64,000 nucleotides of DNA from Bradyrhizobium sp. CB2312 (lineage in GTDB: Bacteria; Pseudomonadota; Alphaproteobacteria; Rhizobiales; Xanthobacteraceae): contig NZ_CP121668.1 of the NCBI RefSeq assembly GCF_029714425.1, forward strand, positions 3,121,501-3,185,500, written 5' to 3'. How positions within the stretch are numbered: position 1 is the stretch's first letter; every line of letters begins with the position of its first letter. The notes beneath the pieces were generated by a model. The model saw only the letters and a list, made by a program, of their open reading frames with translations. It was not told the origin of the DNA and searched no databases. Made by a program: the position numbers and the translations under genes. Shown piece by piece: positions 8,654-16,905 of the stretch.

Positions 8654-9634
8654 TCAATCTCCGGGGACCGCGTGATAGAAGGTACCGGGATCGAGCTCCG
8701 CTGTGGGGCCGACGAGGTCCCGCCCGCCGATCTCGGCCAGCACGCGGTAGAGCACGCGTGCGTCCTTTTCCTCGTCGTCGATGCTCCGCCGCGGAATGCC
8801 GTCGCGATAGCGCTCGCGGTAGGCCTTGAGCATGGTGGCATCGCTGGTGCCGGTGAGCGGCGCGATCTTGTCCCAGGCTTCGTCCGAGCTGGTCAGCAGC
8901 TGCTTGGCCTTCCGGGTCATTGCGATGAAGCGCGCCACGGCGGCCTTATGACTGGCCGCCCAATTCTCGTCGAAGACATAGCCGACCGCAGACACCGCGC
9001 CCTCCGCGCCCAGCTTCGGCAAAATGTCTTCGATCCCGGCAAGGCGGCGAAAACCCTTGGCTTCGAGCTGCGCGCAGAAATTCCAGAAATTGAGGCTGGC
9101 ATCCATCTCGCCGTCGAGCGCCTTGGCGGCGATCAGCGGTGGGGCGCCATAGACGATGGTCGCCGCCGACTTGAGGTCGATGCCATCCTGCTTCATCCGC
9201 GCCTGCAGCAGCAGCCAGCTCTTGTCGATCGCGCCGCCGCCAACGCCAAGCTTGCGGCCCTTCAAATCGGCCAGCGTCTTGAGCGGCGATGCGGCCGGCA
9301 CCATCACCGCGCCGAGTGCGCTGGAATAGGGGTAGAAGGTCAGCTTGGCGCCGAGCGCACGCTCGCGCGACACCCACAGCCAGTCCGACAGGATGATGTC
9401 GGCATTGCCGGCGCGCAGCGCGATCTTGCCGGCTTCGGGGCTCGCAAGCTCGGTGACCTCGAGCGACAGGTCGGCCTCCTTGTCGAGCCCGGCGCTGCGG
9501 ATCGCGGCCAGCTCCCAGGAGAATGTTCCGGTCTTCTGCACCGCAAGGCGGATCGTGTCGGCGGCGCGGCCGGGCGCAACCAGCGTCAGCGCCAGCGTAA
9601 CCGCGAGCGCCAATGTTCGACCAAATGCTCTCAT
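8654..9634 (-). CDS. ABC transporter substrate-binding protein (NitT/TauT type)
   Basis: 326 residues from MRAFGRTLALAVTLALTLVAPGRAA (signal peptide), then a type II periplasmic binding fold (IRLAVQKTGTFSWELAAIRS, DIILSDWLWVSRERA, LKGRKLGVGGGAIDKSW). First gene of the transporter operon. The sequence resembles the ABC-type nitrate/sulfonate/bicarbonate group; the ligand is unresolved. An alternative upstream start (9685) adds a hydrophilic stretch before the signal, so I prefer the internal ATG, which has AAGG close ahead. Confidence 0.85.
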   Translation of the reverse strand: MRAFGRTLALAVTLALTLVAPGRAADTIRLAVQKTGTFSWELAAIRSAGLDKEADLSLEVTELASPEAGKIALRAGNADIILSDWLWVSRERALGAKLTFYPYSSALGAVMVPAASPLKTLADLKGRKLGVGGGAIDKSWLLLQARMKQDGIDLKSAATIVYGAPPLIAAKALDGEMDASLNFWNFCAQLEAKGFRRLAGIEDILPKLGAEGAVSAVGYVFDENWAASHKAAVARFIAMTRKAKQLLTSSDEAWDKIAPLTGTSDATMLKAYRERYRDGIPRRSIDDEEKDARVLYRVLAEIGGRDLVGPTAELDPGTFYHAVPGD

Positions 9635-9721
9635 CACCTTGTGAGCCGTTTCCTCTGACAGAGTGCTTTTCAGGACAATACGCATAGCATAGCTTTGGTC
9701 GCAACCAGCGGGAGGACGCGC

Positions 9722-10081
9722 ATGAAAATGGCCGGGCAGCTACGACCGATTGTCGCCGCATTGGCGGTATTGGCGGCGACCGCATGCGTGGCCCAGGCCG
9801 AGGAGGCCAATGATTATCCGACGTCGGCGCGCGCGGAATATGTCTATGGCTGCATGAAGGCCAATGGCGAGAGCCGGCAGTCCATTGAGCAATGTTCCTG
9901 CTCGATCGACGTGGTCGCCTCGATCGTGCCCTATGCGCGCTACGTCACCGCCGAGACCGCGCTCAGCATGTCGCAGGTCCGCGGCAATCTCGGCGTCCAG
10001 TTTCGCACCTCGGAGCAGGCGAACACGGCCGTGAATGATTTGCGCCGCGCACAGGCCGAGGCAGAGGTGAGGTGTTTTTGA
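9722..10081 (+). CDS. Secreted hypothetical protein with Cys pair
   Basis: 119 residues: signal peptide MKMAGQLRPIVAALAVLAATACVAQA, then a helical domain with YVYGCMKANGESRQSIEQCSCS and a final RCF. The four Cys in the mature part could make two disulphides. It is divergent from the ABC operon, with an intergenic gap of under 90 bases between the two starts, so they share a promoter region. It is the last backbone gene before the island. Function unknown. Confidence 0.7.
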   Translation: MKMAGQLRPIVAALAVLAATACVAQAEEANDYPTSARAEYVYGCMKANGESRQSIEQCSCSIDVVASIVPYARYVTAETALSMSQVRGNLGVQFRTSEQANTAVNDLRRAQAEAEVRCF

Positions 10082-10105
10082 ATTAGTGCCGCGCAGACGG
10101 TGCTC

Positions 10106-10131
10106 TGTTCCTTCTCCCTTGTGGGAGAAGG
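10106..10131. repeat. Truncated palindromic repeat at island edge
   Basis: CCTTCTCCC-TTGT-GGGAGAAGG is half of the dispersed palindrome that is complete at 51928-52077. Its other half is missing here. A similar CTCCCC-TTGT-GGGAGAAGG stands just outside the right end of the island (42583-42602), so the island may have entered such a repeat. Confidence 0.55.
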
Positions 10132-10190
10132 CGAGATCTAGATAATAAGCAGTTGAAAGCAGGGTCTTTTCCCAATACTGGATTTGCGCG

Positions 10191-10218
10191 CGTACTGTAA
10201 ATTCGTACTGTGAACCGG
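10191..10218. other. Left att-like repeat
   Basis: CGTACTGTAAATTCGTACTG and the following eight bases match 42428-42455 at 25 of 28 positions. The unit itself contains a tandem CGTACTGT-AA pair, which may be an integrase arm site. Its role as attachment site is inferred from position. Confidence 0.55.
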
Positions 10219-10345
10219 CCCCGTTCTGGCCCCAAAAAAATACACAAAAAATGTGCCCCCGGGGAGGCCCAAACGGCTCCGGAAAGGCCCGAAATGGCGT
10301 CACGGCGCTCAGTTCGCGCGCTCGGTTGGCCGACTAGCCTTGCGA

Positions 10346-10921
10346 TCAGTCTGACCTCTTTAGCGTGGTTGGCAGCATCGCATCGATTTCTGTGTCGGAA
10401 AAGGTTAGGTCTTCCTTGTTTTTCAGCCTGTCCTGAGCTTCGACATAAGCCTTGCCGTCGGTATGGGGCGCGGTTCTGTATATCTGGTGAAGCTGGTCCT
10501 GCAGCTTGTCCCGGCGCTCGCGCAGACCCTCAAGCGGCACGCATTGAGATCGAATATCTGTGAGCAGACTGAGGTACGATTCGCGGATGTTCCACAGGTC
10601 AGCCGCTGTCTCGCGGTGCTTTTGCGCAGCCTCGCCGGGGTCGAGGTCCTTCATGTAGCTGTTGAGGGCCAAGCTAACGAAGGAAAGCGCGGCTGTTGCG
10701 TAGGCATAATAGGCCCCGTTTTGCGTGAAGATGACACCAAGGGCACCGCCGGCGGTCAGGGCAGCCAGAACGATCTGGGTCATCTTCACGCGCCCGAGCC
10801 ATTTCGCATGCCGATCGGCCATGCGCTCGTGCGTCTTATGGGAGTAAGCACAGCGCCCGTAGCACTCGCGGACCTGCGATTCTAGCGTAGTGTGCTCCTC
10901 ATCCGGGGTAAGATGGGCCAA
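10346..10921 (-). CDS. SLATT-domain two-TM effector (CBASS-like)
   Basis: About 191 residues. Near residues 40-95 are two adjacent hydrophobic segments (MTQIVLAALTAGGALGVIF and YYAYATAALSFVSLALNSYM), then a conserved helical region (HRETAADLWNIRESYLSLL, LRERRDKLQDQLHQIYRTAP). This is the SLATT architecture of membrane effectors paired with SMODS nucleotidyltransferases. The proposed TTG start overlaps the original 3' end of the cyclase gene by 23 bases, implying translational coupling. Expected role: membrane permeabilisation on cyclic-nucleotide signal during phage infection. An upstream TTG (10975) is possible. Confidence 0.75.
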   Translation of the reverse strand: MAHLTPDEEHTTLESQVRECYGRCAYSHKTHERMADRHAKWLGRVKMTQIVLAALTAGGALGVIFTQNGAYYAYATAALSFVSLALNSYMKDLDPGEAAQKHRETAADLWNIRESYLSLLTDIRSQCVPLEGLRERRDKLQDQLHQIYRTAPHTDGKAYVEAQDRLKNKEDLTFSDTEIDAMLPTTLKRSD

Positions 10922-11783
10922 AGACTTCTCTCCATTTCTGGCGACGCGACCACTGGCGGCCCGCAGTATCGTCAACTATGGCTTCGCGCGCGCGCAACTC
11001 GGCGCTTCGGGCCTTAAACTCAAATGTCCCGGTGCGATAGACTTAGGACGCGCTCCCCGGTGCCCGCCATACGTTCTGTTGCTGATTCTGACCAGCCACG
11101 TATTCGAAGAAGTCGCGGAAAAAGAGATCGTGATAGAGAAAGCTCTTGTCGCGGTGAGCATAGCGCTCAATGAACTGATAGGCCAAGGTATCGATCAGCA
11201 TGCCGCTCATCGGGACGGAGCAGTAGTCCCGCCAGACCCGCGCCATGCGGCAAATGCGCTTGAGATTGCGGTTCGTCAGCTGATTTCTGGTTTCGACTGC
11301 CGAGATTTCTGCTCGGGGGTTGCAGACCTTCCACGATCCGCCTCCGTTGGCGTCTGGGTAGGTCCAACTGCTCCCGTCGCTGTTTTCGAAGACGGGCAAG
11401 ACCTCGAACGTGATGTTGTCGTCGAAGTTAAGGACGACGACCTGTCCGTCACCGGCCACATCGGATGTCGGATACGTGTTCCGCATCGATTGTCTTACGG
11501 CCTGCAGCAATGCAGATTGTCCATTGCCGATGTAGGAGCTGTATTGAAGGTAAAGGCCGGTGGGCAGAACGAAGCCCATATCAAGGTCGCTGATGCCCTT
11601 TGCCGCGGTGTCGCGGCCATAGGAGCCGGTATAGAGGCTGTGCGCGGTTGGGGACTCAGTGTTCCAGAAATCGCGATTGAGCTGGCGCGTGATTCGCTGG
11701 TAGCGATACGCTATCGAGCTTATCTTGTCGGTGGGGATTTTGCAGGCGTCGTTGAACGCGCTGAAGTCGTCGGCAATGGTCAT
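10899..11783 (-). pseudogene. SMODS/CD-NTase cyclase with in-frame TAA
   Basis: The catalytic region is clear: GSYGRDTAAKGISDLDMGF carries the GS and the DxD metal ligands, and FEVLPVF follows. The frame stops at TAA (11045-11043) after residue 246. Directly after that stop the same frame continues for 47 residues (VYRTGTFEFKARSAELRARE ... QKWREVFGPSYPG), ending in TGA at 10901-10899. That is the expected SMODS C-terminus, so the TAA most likely replaced a Tyr codon. It forms a two-gene CBASS-like operon with the SLATT effector. Activity of the truncated enzyme is uncertain. Confidence 0.8.
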
Positions 11784-11897
11784 TAGGAAATGCCCCCTCT
11801 GTTTCCGCATACGGCATCCTGAGGTAGAGAGCCAGCGGATTCACAGGGTATTCAGCGCTTGCAAACAGCTAAGGCCGGCGGAGAAAGGGGAACGGCG

Positions 11898-12290
11898 ATG
11901 AACGCCAAATCCCATGTCGATTTGGTCCGCGTCGTAGGCCCGGACTTCGTTGCCGGGTTCGAAAGCGACGGCACGGTGCGCCGCGCCGCGCCGATCCTCA
12001 AGGCGCTCGTCGGCATGACCGACGATGAGGCGCGCGCCTACATCAAGGCGAAGGGCTGGACCGCGAGCATCGTTCCGGACCGGCCGAGCATCGAGCACCA
12101 CTATCACAACTTCGGAGGCTTCAACGCCGGAAGCTTCGAGGTCCGCCATAGCCGCGGACGGAAGTATTTCTATTATGACGACAACGCCGGAAGGCGTGCC
12201 GTCACCGGCAAGGATTCGAAAGAGACGGAATTCGGCAAGGCTCAAGCGTACCTCCAGCAAATACAAGGGACCGGCAATGAGCCAACCTGA
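11898..12290 (+). CDS. Hypothetical rhizobial protein
   Basis: 130 residues: MNAKSHVDLVRVVGPDFVAG then a charged domain rich in aromatic residues (IEHHYHNFGGFNAGSFEVRH, GRKYFYYDDNAGRRAV). GAAAGGGG precedes the ATG. No signal peptide or known domain; the beta-rich aromatic middle may be a small binding fold. First of four plus-strand small genes in the left part of the island. Confidence 0.6.
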   Translation: MNAKSHVDLVRVVGPDFVAGFESDGTVRRAAPILKALVGMTDDEARAYIKAKGWTASIVPDRPSIEHHYHNFGGFNAGSFEVRHSRGRKYFYYDDNAGRRAVTGKDSKETEFGKAQAYLQQIQGTGNEPT

Positions 12291-12360
12291 CGGCACCCGA
12301 CGACCAAAGCGCCCTCATTCGCCAGACCTTCGCAGCGCAGATTTACGGCAAGTTGAGAGG

Positions 12361-12681
12361 ATGATCGTGGTGAAGCTTTCAAAGACACGACTGGTTCTCG
12401 CCGCCGCGTTCCTCGCGATCACGACGCACGCACATGCAGGCGCGCTGATCGCGAACTGCAAGCTGAAGCCCAACGCCACCGTCAAGACCATGCCATCGCG
12501 CGGCACTAAGCATCTGTCGTTCGCGCCGACCGCGGCCGGGATGGACGTCGAGGTGTACGACCAACATGGCGGCCAGTGGGCCTATATCGAGGGCGAGCAC
12601 GCCGCGTCCAAGATGCGCATCAAGGGCTGGATGCTGCGCTCATCGCTCGACACCTGCCAGAACATAAAGCCATGGGAGTAA
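12361..12681 (+). CDS. Small secreted SH3-like protein
   Basis: 106 residues with signal peptide (KLSKTRLVLAAAFLAITTHAHA) and a short beta-rich mature part (LIANCKLKPNATVKTMPSRG, VEVYDQHGGQWAYIEGE, IKGWMLRSSLDTC). The W-Y-I-G-W pattern is typical of bacterial SH3 (SH3b) domains, which bind cell-wall or protein ligands. ATG at 12361 and GTGs at 12367 and 12370 are all possible starts; GAGAGG just upstream fits the GTGs slightly better. Two Cys may form a disulphide. Confidence 0.6.
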   Translation: MIVVKLSKTRLVLAAAFLAITTHAHAGALIANCKLKPNATVKTMPSRGTKHLSFAPTAAGMDVEVYDQHGGQWAYIEGEHAASKMRIKGWMLRSSLDTCQNIKPWE

Positions 12682-12840
12682 CGAATGAAGGCGGCAAAGT
12701 GACTCCCCTCGTCCTGCCACAAGTCAATCAACAACGCCACCGACGAACGAGCTGCCCTATCTGTCGCGGCGGCTGACGCGCGATCTGGCCGAGCGGATCG
12801 AGCGGGTTTTGCTGGAAGAGCGCAGCGAGGCAGCGCGGCC

Positions 12841-13050
12841 GTGACCCGGGATGCTATCGAGGCCGAGCTGCTCGAGATCGAACTGATCCTTTCCGACGAC
12901 CAGCTCAGGGACGAGGACCGCGCCGCGCTGTTTGGCGCGCAGCAGGCGCTGCTCAACGTGCTTGACCCCGAGACATGGCGATCCGGTAGCCAGACCTTCT
13001 ACCGGGTGGGCGCGCGGCCGATGGAAGCCGCCAGCAGACTGCGGCATTGA
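12841..13050 (+). CDS. Small helical hypothetical protein
   Basis: 69 residues from a GTG: TRDAIEAELLEIELILSDDQ, a strongly acidic helix, then LFGAQQALLNVLDPETWR and FYRVGARP. Similar small rhizobial island proteins pair an acidic helix with an ALFGAQQAL segment. Its stop overlaps the start of the next gene (TGATG), indicating coupling. Function unknown. Confidence 0.55.
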   Translation: MTRDAIEAELLEIELILSDDQLRDEDRAALFGAQQALLNVLDPETWRSGSQTFYRVGARPMEAASRLRH

Positions 13051-13232
13051 TGTGCGCTGCAGCCGGTTGGTTCGCCCTCGTTCCGTTCGTTATCACCTTC
13101 GCCTTCGGGATGGTGCTCGTGCGGTTCCGGACGCCGCGATGGCTCGGCGACGGCAACGCCGCCGCCCTCCTGATTTTCTGGGGTTGCGCGCTGGGCGGCC
13201 TGATCGTCCTTACGAGGTTCTGCCCGCACTGA
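13050..13232 (+). CDS. Small two-TM membrane protein
   Basis: 60 residues with two hydrophobic stretches (GWFALVPFVITFAFGMVLV and ALLIFWGCALGGLIVL) joined by a basic loop (RFRTPRWLGDG), ending RFCPH. It is coupled to the preceding gene by TGATG. No family recognised. Confidence 0.55.
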   Translation: MCAAAGWFALVPFVITFAFGMVLVRFRTPRWLGDGNAAALLIFWGCALGGLIVLTRFCPH

Positions 13233-13234
13233 GG

Positions 13235-13905
13235 CTACTTGAACAGGTCGAGCTGCCTTGTATCGGGCGGCTTCCTTGGGAGGCGCTTTGGGGGACTGAG
13301 CGTTTTGGTCGCCTCTCGAATGAGCCGCACAAAAACCTGTGTGTCGAGAAAGTAATTCGGATAGGCCTTTCGCACCGCGTCGAGGGAATCGACCGAGACA
13401 AGAACGGCCTCCGCGCCGGGGACGCCTTTCAGCCTGCGCTCTGTTTCGAGATATTTTTCGTTCGCCAGCGTCGATTCACCAAACTTAAAGGTGGTGACCT
13501 GGACCGACATCAACGCGGGGTTCATCTCCAGCAGGAAATAGTGATTGTCGCCTCTGCTGTGCCGCGGGCTAGACAACAGGTTCATCGCGTGCCCGTAGGC
13601 CTGCAGCCGCTTCGCCAGGTCGAGGCGACGCACATAGTCGCGCATTTCGCGTACGAGATCACGATAGACGTTCGGCGTTCCCGCAACGGGCGGCGTGCCT
13701 TCCCGCAACGCAAAAGCGCTGCTGGCCAGCGCAAAGAACCGCAGCCAATCTTTCTCGCCTTGGCTGGACTTGAGCGCCTGCTGCTGCAGGGTACCCACAG
13801 TCTCGACGGCCGTTGCCCACGCATGCTGCAGTTGCGACCGAATCTGGATTTCGATCTTTAGCGTGTTGTAGTCAGCTTTGCGGTCCGAGAAGTATTTATA
13901 GCCGG
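13235..13905 (-). pseudogene. RelA/SpoT-domain gene, N-terminus deleted
   Basis: The frame encodes the C-terminal half of a RelA/SpoT nucleotidyltransferase-domain protein: YKYFSDRK, then IEIQIRSQLQHAWATAVETV, the conserved region near the synthetase active site, followed by about 180 residues of helical C-terminus. The first part of the synthetase (ATP site and substrate loop) is absent. Upstream of about 13905 the sequence becomes a DUF4238 gene in another frame, so a deletion has joined two genes. No alarmone synthesis is expected from the remnant. Confidence 0.75.
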
Positions 13906-14353
13906 ACCATGTGCGCGAGCGTGCTGCGCCTGTCTTTGGCCTCGCTCTGCTCGCCGAGCCAAGCAAGGCCTTTCGGCGTGCGCAGCTTCTGAGTGCTCAT
14001 GAATGTCATGAGATTCTGGAACGCGGGTCCGTCAGCTGAGGGATGTTCGAAAGCTTCGAAGTAATCGATGGCCCGCCGGCCTCTATTGTCGATTGCTCCG
14101 AAAAAAATGCGCTCGATATCCCGCACCTCCTGTCCGCCGAACTGCCTCGTGTATAGATCGACTTCGGCGAAGCAGTAATCGAAGCCAAGCCGGCGGAGGT
14201 CCTTGCGCGGTTTGACAAGTCCGTTGGGCGTGGTGAACGTTCCCGGCTTCAAATCGAGATAGAATAGTTCCTTGTCCTGCTGACCTGCAGGCAGGAAGCG
14301 CCGCTGATGCCAGACCGGCACATAACATGGTTGTTCTTGTACTCGGTTGACAT
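13906..14353 (-). pseudogene. DUF4238-like gene fragment, frameshifted
   Basis: The frame reads YVPVWHQRRFLPAGQQ, LFYLDLKPG, YCFAEVDLYTRQFGG and LMTFMSTQKLRTPKGLAWLG, the layout of DUF4238 proteins. Its natural start appears to be ATG at 14353 (MSTEYKNNH), but two extra bases in the CATGTTATGTG stretch (about 14322-14330) shift the frame. The 3' end is cut at the junction with the RelA/SpoT remnant. DUF4238 proteins are of unknown function and are common on mobile elements. Confidence 0.65.
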
Positions 14354-14421
14354 CCCAAAATGGTAGCACCACGGAACCGTGGGGGACCACCAACGGCCGC
14401 CGTTATCAACATGAGAGCGGT

Positions 14422-14556
14422 TTAGAGCAGCGAGAGCTGGACATCGACGTGCTGGCCGTGCCGGTCGAGGAAGTCCTCTAGCGACCTCTCAGGATCGAGC
14501 GCAGTCAGCGCAAAGACGAAGGCCGCAGCGAACTCGATCGCTGCGGCCTCTGTCAT
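14422..14556 (-). CDS. Small ORF with SLEDFL-HG-DVQLSLL tail
   Basis: 44 residues, MTEAAAIEFAAAFVFALTAL then DPERSLEDFLDRHGQHVDVQ and LSLL. The last 21 residues match the tail of the gene at 29117-29441 (SSLEEFLQTHGRQADIQLTL) in most positions, so this is a related small protein or the end of one. The start region also forms a GC-rich hairpin on the DNA, so a terminator role is possible too. Function unknown. Confidence 0.4.
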   Translation of the reverse strand: MTEAAAIEFAAAFVFALTALDPERSLEDFLDRHGQHVDVQLSLL

Positions 14557-14632
14557 ACCAAGAAAGACCCGGGTGAAACGACTTTACGTGAACCTATCCG
14601 CCAGCCCCGGTTTGCCAAGTTTTCCCGATGCC

Positions 14633-14800
14633 TGCCGTTCCCGCTACAACATACGTGAATCGCCGGGTGCGAAAACGCAAAAGCATTCCTGCCGGACGGT
14701 GCGAAAGCGAACAGAGCGGCCCTTCGTCTGGGAGTAGCCTTACCTCCGCTTGGTGCAACCGACCAAGCACCCCTCCAGTCACGACCTCGGTCAGTCGGTC
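14633..14800. repeat. Island repeat D, copy 1
   Basis: Shares with 30163-30330 a core of GAACAGAGCGGC, CTGGGAGTAGC, GCTTGG-TGCAACC and CAAGCACC. The CTTGGT...ACCAAG arms make a small stem-loop. No conserved coding frame is convincing. Possibly a non-coding structured element. Confidence 0.5.
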
Positions 14801-14856
14801 TGCCAGCTGCATTGACTGGGGTCGTTACAGGGGGCGTTTCCGGACCGCGCACAAGG

Positions 14857-14880
14857 AGACCCCGCCCTCGGGCGGGGTCT
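14857..14880. terminator. GC-rich hairpin, possible terminator
   Basis: AGACCCCGCCC-TC-GGGCGGGGTCT is a perfect 11-bp inverted repeat directly at the end of the minus-strand gene 14879-15031. There is no clear T-run on either strand, so termination is only likely, not sure. Confidence 0.45.
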
Positions 14881-15031
14881 ACTGCGTTCCAGAAGCGAGC
14901 CTGCTGCGGTCCGGACGGCCGTGGTCGCGGTAGAGGGCCGGGGCCGCCGACTTGGCATATGCCGATGCCACGGTCGCGGCCAAACGTTCAAGCTGCACAG
15001 CTCGCTCCAAATATTCGACCAGAAGCTTCAT
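14879..15031 (-). CDS. Small MKLLVEYLERA-type protein
   Basis: 50 residues: MKLLVEYLERAVQLERLAA then a divergent tail TVASAYAKSAAPALYRDHGR. GGGAGAGCGGG stands ahead of the ATG. The first 20 residues are shared with 25989-26090, but the two proteins end differently because the sequence after LAAT diverges exactly at a repeat boundary. It follows the zinc-ribbon remnant on the same strand by 12 bases. Function unknown. Confidence 0.5.
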   Translation of the reverse strand: MKLLVEYLERAVQLERLAATVASAYAKSAAPALYRDHGRPDRSRLASGTQ

Positions 15032-15423
15032 CCCGCTCTCCCTCTATCGTCCTCCCCTTACAATACGAAACCTCGGAGCCGCCAGCTTGTCAGGCGGAAC
15101 GCGAACGGGCGTGAACTTTGTATCGGTTCGCTGAGCGCGCTTGCAATTGGGGCAGAGGAAAAGGTGCGCGATAAAAGGTCCCTCCGCGTCTTGCACCAAC
15201 TCCGAGCGAAACCATCTCGTCGGGACACGACAATTGGGGGCAGTCCGGTATTTCGAGGCACTCTAGCATTTTCCTTAGACGATCCATACCTGCTCCCAAT
15301 GTTTCGGGAAAAAGTAGCAAGGAACTCGCCGTCGGAATGTATCAAAAGATACGCTCGACCATGTTAGGACGACTGAAATAACAACTTCTCCTTTTTGGCC
15401 CGGGGTGCAGTGCCACCTTTCTT
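14971..15423. repeat. Island repeat C, copy 1
   Basis: About 450 bases closely similar to 26030-26482, in the same orientation, with scattered substitutions. It contains the start of the MKLLVEYLERA gene, the broken zinc-ribbon gene and its upstream region. An old segmental duplication. Confidence 0.8.
15044..15287 (-). pseudogene. Zinc-ribbon gene, copy 1, frameshifted
   Basis: Read with one skipped base, the gene encodes MDRLRKMLECLEIPDCPNCR, TRWFRSELVQ, AHLFLCPNCKRAQRTDTKF and a basic tail, i.e. a two-CPNC zinc-ribbon protein of about 80 residues. An extra C in a run of five (GACTGCCCCCAATTG, near 15234) breaks the frame right at the first CPNC. Copy 2 has a different lesion. Without correction, no zinc site forms. 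A T/A-rich region upstream is its likely promoter. Confidence 0.7.
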
Positions 15424-15599
15424 ACACCGCCACCGGGTTGCCGCGCTGATGATACGGGCAGGCCTCATACGCCGCAGGCAATGCCTAGCGCCCAATCAGC
15501 CCTCTGCTCGACGGGGAACTTTGAACAGCTTCATGGAACGCTTTTGTTGGTCGGCGTTTGGCTGAATAAGGCAAATTGAAGCACGGAGGGGTGGAACAG
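15424..15599. other. Upstream region of the response regulator
   Basis: No ORF is seen. CGGAGG at 15584-15589 is the ribosome-binding site of the next gene. Confidence 0.4.
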
Positions 15600-15974
15600 A
15601 TGGCCCACCAACCGTCTATTGAAAATTGCCGCGTTCTGATTGTTGAGGATGAGTACCTTCTCGGAGATGACCTGGCGAAGGCGATTCGGGGTTCGCTCGG
15701 CGTTCAAGTGATCGGACCCGTCGGCCAATTTGCCGACGCGATGGCTCTACAGCACGATAGTTTTGATGTCGCCGTCATCGATATCAATCTGCGAGGAAGT
15801 TCGGCCTACCCACTAGCGGACGAACTCATGCGTGTCGGAAAACCGTTCATTTTCACGACTGGCTATGCTGCTGAGACCATTCCCGACCGCTTCCAGCATG
15901 TGCGGCTATGGGAGAAGCCTTATGAACTTGAGAAAGTAGGTCTCCCTCCGGTGAGGGCCGCCTTGTCGGGTTAA
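15600..15974 (+). pseudogene. Receiver-only response regulator, 3' end cut by IS66
   Basis: Receiver domain with the acidic pair VEDE (residues 16-19), phospho-acceptor D61 in VAVIDINLRG, the T of FTTGYAAE and the K of LWEKPYE; no output domain. After LEK the reading frame enters the IS66 left end and adds VGLPPVRAALSG. The original 3' end lies beyond the IS: joining 15939 to 22604 restores LEKVAAKRRRIVWPSATSRG and a stop at 22711-22713. Most of the receiver fold survives, so a product could still act as a phosphate sink. Confidence 0.8.
15932..15939. repeat. IS66 target duplication, left
   Basis: GAAAGTAG, repeated at 22596-22603, immediately outside the left inverted repeat. Eight bases is the normal IS66 duplication length. 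Confidence 0.85.
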
Positions 15975-15998
15975 TACCAGTGCTGTGTAACAGCCCTT

Positions 15999-16397
15999 AT
16001 GGACAGCAATAAGTTCAGTGCTCAGATTGAACGGTTCGAGGTTGTCGAGACTGGCCGTCGCCGTCGCTGGACCGATGATGAGAAACTCAAGATCGTTCTG
16101 GAGAGTTTACAGGCCCCGCGCGCGGTCTCGTCGACAGCACGACGATACGGCATCTCGCGCTCGCTCCTGTTGACTTGGCGACGATCGTTCGGGACGCGGA
16201 CGAGCGAACAAACTCAGCCAGCCTTTGTGCCAGCGATGGTGATGCCGGACCAACCGCCGGCGCCGCCAGTAACTTTAGCGGGGCCAGCGAGCGGACGCAT
16301 GGAGATTGTCGTCGGCAAGGCCTGTCGGGTGATCGTGGACGCCGGCGTTGATATGACCGCGTTGTCTCGCGTATTGGATCTGCTGGAGCGGCGATGA
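15999..16397 (+). CDS. IS66 TnpA
   Basis: 132 residues with a helix-turn-helix of the transposase-8 type (RRRRWTDDEKLKIVLESLQA, VSSTARRYGISRSLLLTWRR) and a C-terminal region that ends VDAGVDMTALSRVLDLLERR. This is the accessory TnpA protein of IS66 elements and is needed for transposition together with TnpB and TnpC. It overlaps the tnpB start (ATGATC). Confidence 0.88.
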   Translation: MDSNKFSAQIERFEVVETGRRRRWTDDEKLKIVLESLQAPRAVSSTARRYGISRSLLLTWRRSFGTRTSEQTQPAFVPAMVMPDQPPAPPVTLAGPASGRMEIVVGKACRVIVDAGVDMTALSRVLDLLERR

Positions 16398-16698
16398 TCC
16401 CGATCGCGGCAGGGGCGAGGATCTGGATCGCAACCGGTCACACTGACATGCGCAAAGGCATGCAGGGTCTGGCATTGCTGGTGCAGGAGGGGCTGGGGCG
16501 GGATCCTTTTGCCGGCGACGTCTTTGTGTTCCGTGGTCGTGCTGGCACCCTGATCAAAGCCCTTTGGCACGACGGGATCGGGCTGTCGCTCTACGCCAAG
16601 CGACTGGACCGTGGCCGCTTCATCTCCTATGGCCTTTGTCAACCGTTTTGAACACAGCTTTCCGACCGCTCCTTTGGGGACGGGGATATTTTGATGCA

Positions 16699-16892
16699 TA
16701 CGATCCGCATAGGTGAGGACGCCGAGTGTTCTCGACGATCGCTCAAACTCCTATGCGGGGATTGGTTACCCCATGATGACGGTGCGTCGGAGGGCTGCCT
16801 CGCTCTGGCCACGGACGTAGGCGACACGGCTGTCCAAGATGAACTCGAGGATTCCCTCTCCGCGCTCGGCGTCCTCGCTGATGCGGATCGTA
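16699..16892 (-). ncRNA. Structured non-coding end of IS110, candidate bridge RNA
   Basis: Inverted repeats of 28 bases (16699-16726 and 16865-16892, 25 matching) enclose about 138 bases in the long non-coding end of the IS110 element. IS110-family elements make a bridge RNA from a non-coding end, upstream of the recombinase in one group and downstream in the IS1111 group. The position here would fit the latter. Assignment as a bridge RNA is inference; guide loops were not identified. Confidence 0.4.
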
Positions 16893-16905
16893 GGATGCTG
16901 GTCGA

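Noticed and set aside
12690..12840. Frame reading NELPYLSRRLTRDLAERIER and ending at the 12841 gene
   Set aside because: Composition is gene-like, but there is no ATG, GTG or TTG after the upstream stop. It may be a remnant; not annotated.
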